NCBI GenBank assembly: GCA_026393955.1
Contig: JAPKZE010000155.1
Coordinates: forward strand, 1-9,080
From: Candidatus Aminicenantota bacterium
GTDB lineage: Bacteria; Acidobacteriota; Aminicenantia; Aminicenantales; Saccharicenantaceae
Direction: 5' to 3'
DNA: 9,080 nucleotides
The notes under the pieces were generated by a model that made no database searches, was not told where the DNA came from, and saw only the letters and a list, made by a program, of their open reading frames with translations. Within the stretch, counting starts at the first letter, position 1. Each line of letters opens with the position of its first letter. Positions 5,267 through 9,080 of the stretch are shown here, in pieces. Both the position numbers and the translations under genes were made by a program.

Positions 5267-7488
5267 CAGCGGGCCCTCCTCGTTCGGGCGTAGCCGCGGT
5301 GGCCGGCGACGAGGTCGAAGCCGCGGAGGGTTTCCTCGGCGGTAGCGTCCGCGGCCAGGGTCTTCCGGGGCCGGCCGGGCCGGCGGCGCGCCGGGGCGGC
5401 CAGCGGGATGACCCCGGGTGCTCCGGCCGGAGTCCCGGCGAGGAAGAACCCTTCGCCGGTCATGTCCGGCCGGTAGCCGTTCAACCCGGGAACGCGCCCG
5501 CAGATCTCCCGCAGGGCCGCGGCGCGATCGGCCCCGAGGCGGCCGGGGTGGCCCAGCCGTTCGGCCAGCGCGGCCAGGATCGCGCCGTCGGGCCGGGCGG
5601 AACCGCGGCCCGCCAGGGCCGGCGCGTAGGTCCGGACGCGCCCCTCGGTGTTCACCCAGGTCCCTCCGGCCTCGGCGAACACGGCGGCCGGGAGGACGAC
5701 GTCGGCCCGCTCGGCGTTGCGGCTCCAGTGCGTATCCTGGATGAGGAGGAACGGCGGTTTCCGGTCCGCGAGGTCCGGCAGCGGGCCGGCGAGATAGAGG
5801 GCCTCGAACGCGCCGGCCCGGAGACCGTCCCGGACGGCCTCGAGGTCCTTTCGGGAGCCGGGACCGGGCAGAGCGCGGGAGAGCGCGTGGACGCCGCGCT
5901 CGTTCGAACCCCGGGCGAGAGGGAAGAGCCGGCCTCCGACGAGCAAGGCCAGGTTCCAGAGCCGGCCGAGGAGCTCGAGGCCCGAGGGGTCCGCGAGAGA
6001 GCCGGCATCGAACAAGATGGCCGGCGCCCGCAGGGCCAGCTTGGACGCGGCCAGGTCGAAAGCCCGGCGGGTCCGCTTCGAAACGGCGGGGCGATCCGAG
6101 AGCGCGGCGGCCAGCTCGGCCGCGGCGGCCTCGGCCCCCGGCCCGATGTCCAGGGCGACGGCGTCCCTCCCGACCGGCCCCGCCGGCGCGGTCCCGGCGA
6201 CGACGAAATCCGCGCCCTTGCGGACCGCGCGAACCACCTCGAGCCAGGCCAGCGGATGGTCTTCCGGAAGGTCGATGTTCCAGGCCAGGATCGAACCGGC
6301 GCGTCCGATCTCCTCGAGCCGCCGTTCCACCGGGAGGGCGGCGCCGTGCCTGGCCGCGAAAGCTTCGAGCGCCGCGTCAACGTCGGGCGACGGCGAGGCC
6401 GCGACCGACCCGGCCTCGAGCGCCTCGCGGCCGAATTCGAGGAAGGCGTAGACGTCCTCGAGCGGCGCCTGCGACGGATACACGAGGGCCGTCCGTTCCG
6501 GCGTCGCGGTCCGGAGGCCGGCGGCCGCCCGTTCGAGGGCTTCATCGAACGGGACGGGCTCGAGCCGTCCGTTCCTCCGGACGTACGATCCGAGGATCCG
6601 GCCCGGCCCGGCCACCGCAGCGCGGACGAGGAATCGGCCCTTGACGCAGGCCTGACCGCGGTTGGGGGCCGCGACGGCCGGCCGCGCGTCGTTGATCTCG
6701 TTCTTTCGGCACCCGAGCGTCAGGACGCAACCCTGGCCGCAGAACGGACAGACGATCTCGGCCGCGCTCGTCGCCGCCGGCCGGGGCCGGACCGCCCGTT
6801 CGACCAGCGCGCCGGTGGGGCAGACATCGACACAGGCGCCGCAGAACCGGCAACCGGACTCGAGCAGGGTCCGGCCGGGCGCCGGGCCCACCTCGGTCCG
6901 ACCGCCCCGGTGGAGGAACGAGAGGACGGCGGCGCCGCGGACCTGTTCGCAGATCCGGATGCAGCGGCCGCAGAGGATGCACAGGTTATAGTCGCGGTCG
7001 AAGAACGGATCTTCCCGGTGCACCTCCTGGCCGCGGTAAACGGCGGGCAGGTCGACTCTCTCCAGGCCGATCTCGTCGGCGACCTTCTGGAGCTCGCAGG
7101 CGCCGTTCTGGTGGCAGAGAACGCAGCCGGTGACCTCTCCGGTCTTGCGGATGGTGGCCTTGAGGTCGTCGCAGGTCTTCTTCTCCGGGCAGACGAGGCA
7201 GGCATAGGGGTGCTGGGCCAGGATGAAGGAGAGGATGCTCTTCCGCAGGGCGACGATCTCGGGCGTCCGCGTCCGGACGACGATCCCGTCCTCGGCCGCG
7301 GTCGCGCAGGCCGGCGCGAAGTCCTTCCTTCCGGCGATCTCGACGAGGCAGATCCGGCAGCCGGCGAAGGGCTCGAGGTCGGGATGGTCGCAGAGGGAGG
7401 GGATGGACAGGCCGGCGCTTCGGGCGGCTTCGAGGATCGTCTGCCCGGCCCGGGCCTCGACCTCGCGCTCGTCGATCGTGAGCTTCAC
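5266..7488 (-). CDS. NuoG-like iron-sulfur subunit with a degenerate, C-terminally cut molybdopterin-oxidoreductase domain
   Basis: This 740-residue protein is an electron-wiring subunit of the NuoG/HydA/FdhA type. In order: a [2Fe-2S] ferredoxin domain (C33, C44, C47, C61); a NuoG-type His-Cys3 site H93-x3-C97-x2-C100-x5-C106; a second CxxC-x5-C (C122, C125, C131) ending in CELQ; two [4Fe-4S] motifs (C170/173/176/180 and C213/216/219/223); and an N7-like site C247-x2-C250-x3-C254 with C281 in CVKGRF. The rest resembles molybdopterin oxidoreductases, with ADVVLP (595-600) and NTEGR (613-617). However, the position of the catalytic Cys/Sec of formate dehydrogenases falls in YPSQAPLEDVY (337-347) with no Cys, and the chain ends where the MopB C-terminal domain should begin (GFDLVAGHRGY, 723-733). 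It is therefore unlikely to be a formate dehydrogenase. It probably links the NuoF-type subunit to ferredoxin and the Nfn subunits. The start is GTG 7488 with AGGAG 7 bases upstream, in a GTGA overlap. Confidence 0.92.
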   Translation of the reverse strand: MKLTIDEREVEARAGQTILEAARSAGLSIPSLCDHPDLEPFAGCRICLVEIAGRKDFAPACATAAEDGIVVRTRTPEIVALRKSILSFILAQHPYACLVCPEKKTCDDLKATIRKTGEVTGCVLCHQNGACELQKVADEIGLERVDLPAVYRGQEVHREDPFFDRDYNLCILCGRCIRICEQVRGAAVLSFLHRGGRTEVGPAPGRTLLESGCRFCGACVDVCPTGALVERAVRPRPAATSAAEIVCPFCGQGCVLTLGCRKNEINDARPAVAAPNRGQACVKGRFLVRAAVAGPGRILGSYVRRNGRLEPVPFDEALERAAAGLRTATPERTALVYPSQAPLEDVYAFLEFGREALEAGSVAASPSPDVDAALEAFAARHGAALPVERRLEEIGRAGSILAWNIDLPEDHPLAWLEVVRAVRKGADFVVAGTAPAGPVGRDAVALDIGPGAEAAAAELAAALSDRPAVSKRTRRAFDLAASKLALRAPAILFDAGSLADPSGLELLGRLWNLALLVGGRLFPLARGSNERGVHALSRALPGPGSRKDLEAVRDGLRAGAFEALYLAGPLPDLADRKPPFLLIQDTHWSRNAERADVVLPAAVFAEAGGTWVNTEGRVRTYAPALAGRGSARPDGAILAALAERLGHPGRLGADRAAALREICGRVPGLNGYRPDMTGEGFFLAGTPAGAPGVIPLAAPARRRPGRPRKTLAADATAEETLRGFDLVAGHRGYARTRRAR
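5275..5280 (-). promoter_or_regulatory. Ribosome binding site of nfnA
   Basis: A perfect AGGAGG lies 8 bases before ATG 5266, inside the last codons of the NuoG-like gene. This allows strong initiation or reinitiation at the TGATG junction. Confidence 0.75.
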
Positions 7489-9080
7489 CGGCCCTCTCCT
7501 GTCGGCCTCGAGGGGGCCGTCCGGGCCGCCATCGGCGACACGGCCGCACCCGCGTGAGCGGGTGTCGTCTTATAAACGGCCCGGACCTTGGACGGGCAGA
7601 CGCCGAGACAGATGCCGCACCTGGTGCAGGCGGCCTGGTCGATCGTGTGGACCTTCTTCAGCTCCCCGGAGATGGCCCCGACGGGACAGGCCTTCTTGCA
7701 GAGGAGGCAGCCGACGCAGCGCTCCGGGTCGACGGCGAAGGAGATGAGGGCCTTGCAGACGAGGGCGGGACAGCGCTTGTCGAGGACGTGGGCTTCGTAC
7801 TCGTCGCGGAAATAGCGGAGCGTCGTCAGGACGGGGTTCGGCGCCGTCTGGCCGAGCCCGCAGAGCGAGCCTTTGACCGTCGTCGCGGCCAGGCTTTCGA
7901 GCCGGGCCAGGTCCTCGACCGTCCCCCGGCCGGCCGTGATCCCGGCCAGGAGGCGGGCCATCTCCCCCGTGCCGACCCGGCAGGGGGCGCACTTGCCGCA
8001 GGACTCGTCCTCGGCGAACCGCAGGAAGTAATGGGCGATATCCACCATGCAGGTGTCCTCGTCCATGACGATCATGCCGCCCGAACCCATCATGCTCCCG
8101 GCGGCCTTGAGGCTCTCGTAGTCGACGGGGAGATCCAGGAGCGACTTGGGGATGCAGCCTCCGGACGGGCCGCCGATCTGGACCGCCTTGAACTCCCGGC
8201 CGCCCGGGATGCCGCCGCCGATGCCGTAGACGATCTCGCGGAGAGGGATGCCCATCGGCACTTCGACCAGGCCGGTGTTGGCGATCTTGCCGACGAGGGA
8301 GAAGATCTTGGTGCCCTTGCTTTTCTCCGTCCCGAGCCCGGCGAACCAGGCCGCGCCGCGACGGATGATCGGGGGGATGTTGGCCCAGGTCTCGACGTTG
8401 TTGATCACCGTCGGCTTGCCCCAGAGCCCCCGTTGGGCGGGGTAGGGGGGGCGCTGACGCGGATAGGCGCGGCCGCCTTCGATGGCGGCCAGCAGGGCGG
8501 TCTCCTCGCCGGAGACGAAGGCGCCGGCGCCGCGGACCACCTCGAGGTCGAGTTCGAAGCCCGTGCCCAGGATGTCCCGCCCGAGCAGGCCGAGCCGCCG
8601 GGCCTGGTCCAGGGCCTTGCCGACGCGGGCCAGCGCCAGCGGATACTCGTGCCGGATATAGAGGAAGCCCCGTTCCGCTCCCACGGCCCGGGCCCCGATG
8701 ATCATCCCTTCGATGACGGCGTGAGGATCGGCCTCGAGGACGGACCGGTCCATGAACGCCCCCGGGTCGCCCTCGTCGCCGTTGCAGACGACGTACTTGG
8801 GCCGGCCCGCGGCCCCGCGGGTCGCCTGCCACTTGAGGCCGGTGGGGAAGCCCGCGCCGCCCCGGCCGCGCAGGCCCGCCGCGGTGACCTCGGCGATGAT
8901 CGCTTCGGGGGACATCTCGCCCAGGGCCTTGGCCGCGGCGGCGTAGCCGTCGGTGGCGATGTAATCCTCGATCTTCTCGGGGTCGATCCGGCCCCGGTTG
9001 CGGAGGACGATGAGCCGCTGGTGCTTGAAGAACCCGATGTCTTTCATGAGCGGCACCGGCTCCCGCTCCCCCGGCGGCAC
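7485..9080 (-). CDS. nuoF: NuoF/HydB-type NADH-binding FMN iron-sulfur subunit with C-terminal 2[4Fe-4S] domain, 5' end outside window
   Basis: This is the NADH-oxidising flavoprotein subunit of a soluble diaphorase module (NuoF, HydB/HndC family). The 531 visible residues are open to the window edge. The residues before KDIGFFKHQRLIVLRN look like the linker that follows the N-terminal thioredoxin-like [2Fe-2S] domain of HydB, so that domain is probably cut off. FMN/NADH motifs are RGRGGAGFPTGLKW (71-84), NGDEGDPGAFMDR (100-112), GEETALLAAIEG (191-202) and NNVETWANIP (227-236). The N3-type [4Fe-4S] cluster has C361, C364, C367 and C407. A ferredoxin-like tail adds two clusters (C455/458/461/465 and C485/488/491/495). 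This tail is absent from ordinary complex I NuoF and typical of bifurcating hydrogenase-type subunits. CPALVC (437-442), with H431, resembles the HydB zinc-site region (inference). It overlaps the next gene by four bases (GTGA). Confidence 0.95.
   Translation of the reverse strand: MPPGEREPVPLMKDIGFFKHQRLIVLRNRGRIDPEKIEDYIATDGYAAAAKALGEMSPEAIIAEVTAAGLRGRGGAGFPTGLKWQATRGAAGRPKYVVCNGDEGDPGAFMDRSVLEADPHAVIEGMIIGARAVGAERGFLYIRHEYPLALARVGKALDQARRLGLLGRDILGTGFELDLEVVRGAGAFVSGEETALLAAIEGGRAYPRQRPPYPAQRGLWGKPTVINNVETWANIPPIIRRGAAWFAGLGTEKSKGTKIFSLVGKIANTGLVEVPMGIPLREIVYGIGGGIPGGREFKAVQIGGPSGGCIPKSLLDLPVDYESLKAAGSMMGSGGMIVMDEDTCMVDIAHYFLRFAEDESCGKCAPCRVGTGEMARLLAGITAGRGTVEDLARLESLAATTVKGSLCGLGQTAPNPVLTTLRYFRDEYEAHVLDKRCPALVCKALISFAVDPERCVGCLLCKKACPVGAISGELKKVHTIDQAACTRCGICLGVCPSKVRAVYKTTPAHAGAAVSPMAARTAPSRPTGEGR
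7496..7500 (-). promoter_or_regulatory. Ribosome binding site fixing the GTG start of the NuoG-like gene
   Basis: AGGAG (followed by AGGG) lies 7 bases before GTG 7488, within the last codons of the NuoF-type gene. The residues after this GTG begin the first strand of the [2Fe-2S] domain, as expected for the family. Confidence 0.75.

Noticed and set aside
5362..5388. AT-hook-like RRRPGRPRK in the tail of the NuoG-like protein
   Set aside because: It is a single short basic motif in a Pro/Arg-rich linker of a redox protein; most likely composition, not DNA binding.
5266..7488. Reading the NuoG-like gene as a formate dehydrogenase catalytic subunit
   Set aside because: There is no Cys or in-frame TGA at the catalytic position, and the C-terminal cofactor domain is missing.
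5299..7557. Open frame of 752 codons on the plus strand opposite the NuoG-like gene
   Set aside because: It is antisense to a well-recognised gene, has a low-complexity Gly/Arg/Glu-rich translation with no domain, and is a by-product of high GC content.

Overview
The window comes from a GC-rich bacterial genome. All six genes that can be supported lie on the minus strand, so transcription runs from right to left. The gene content suggests an anaerobe with a flavin- and iron-sulfur-based NAD(P)H/ferredoxin economy. GC-rich codons, a predicted lipoprotein amidohydrolase and a small ABM-fold protein would fit a lineage such as Acidobacteriota/Aminicenantota. That assignment is a low-confidence impression from style; there is no rRNA or other marker here.

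Right part (9080 to 2934): four tightly coupled genes. They are a NuoF/HydB-type NADH-flavin subunit (5' end outside the window), a NuoG-like subunit with a degenerate molybdopterin-oxidoreductase domain, NfnA, and NfnB. The junctions are GTGA, TGATG and GTGA overlaps, each with a strong Shine-Dalgarno sequence. Together they look like one multi-subunit, probably electron-bifurcating NADH/NADPH/ferredoxin transhydrogenase. In it the NADH diaphorase half of a bifurcating hydrogenase is joined to the two Nfn subunits, as in the described Sporomusa-type Nfn (Stn) family. The general type is therefore not new. The four-separate-gene layout and the relic FDH-like subunit are the parts worth checking.

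Middle (2907 to 1201): an Amidohydro_3 (YtcJ-like) metal-dependent hydrolase with a lipoprotein signal peptide. It starts 26 bases after nfnB, behind a perfect 10-bp-arm palindrome, and is probably read through from the redox operon. A weak terminator-like structure lies at its 3' end.

Left part (1200 to 1): a small ABM-domain protein with its own promoter and an uncertain start, then a site-2-protease-type M50 membrane metalloprotease with its own promoter and its 3' end outside the window. The two gene-free stretches (690-752 and 1038-1200) are short and hold these promoters. No tRNA, rRNA, CRISPR array, insertion sequence or phage gene was seen.
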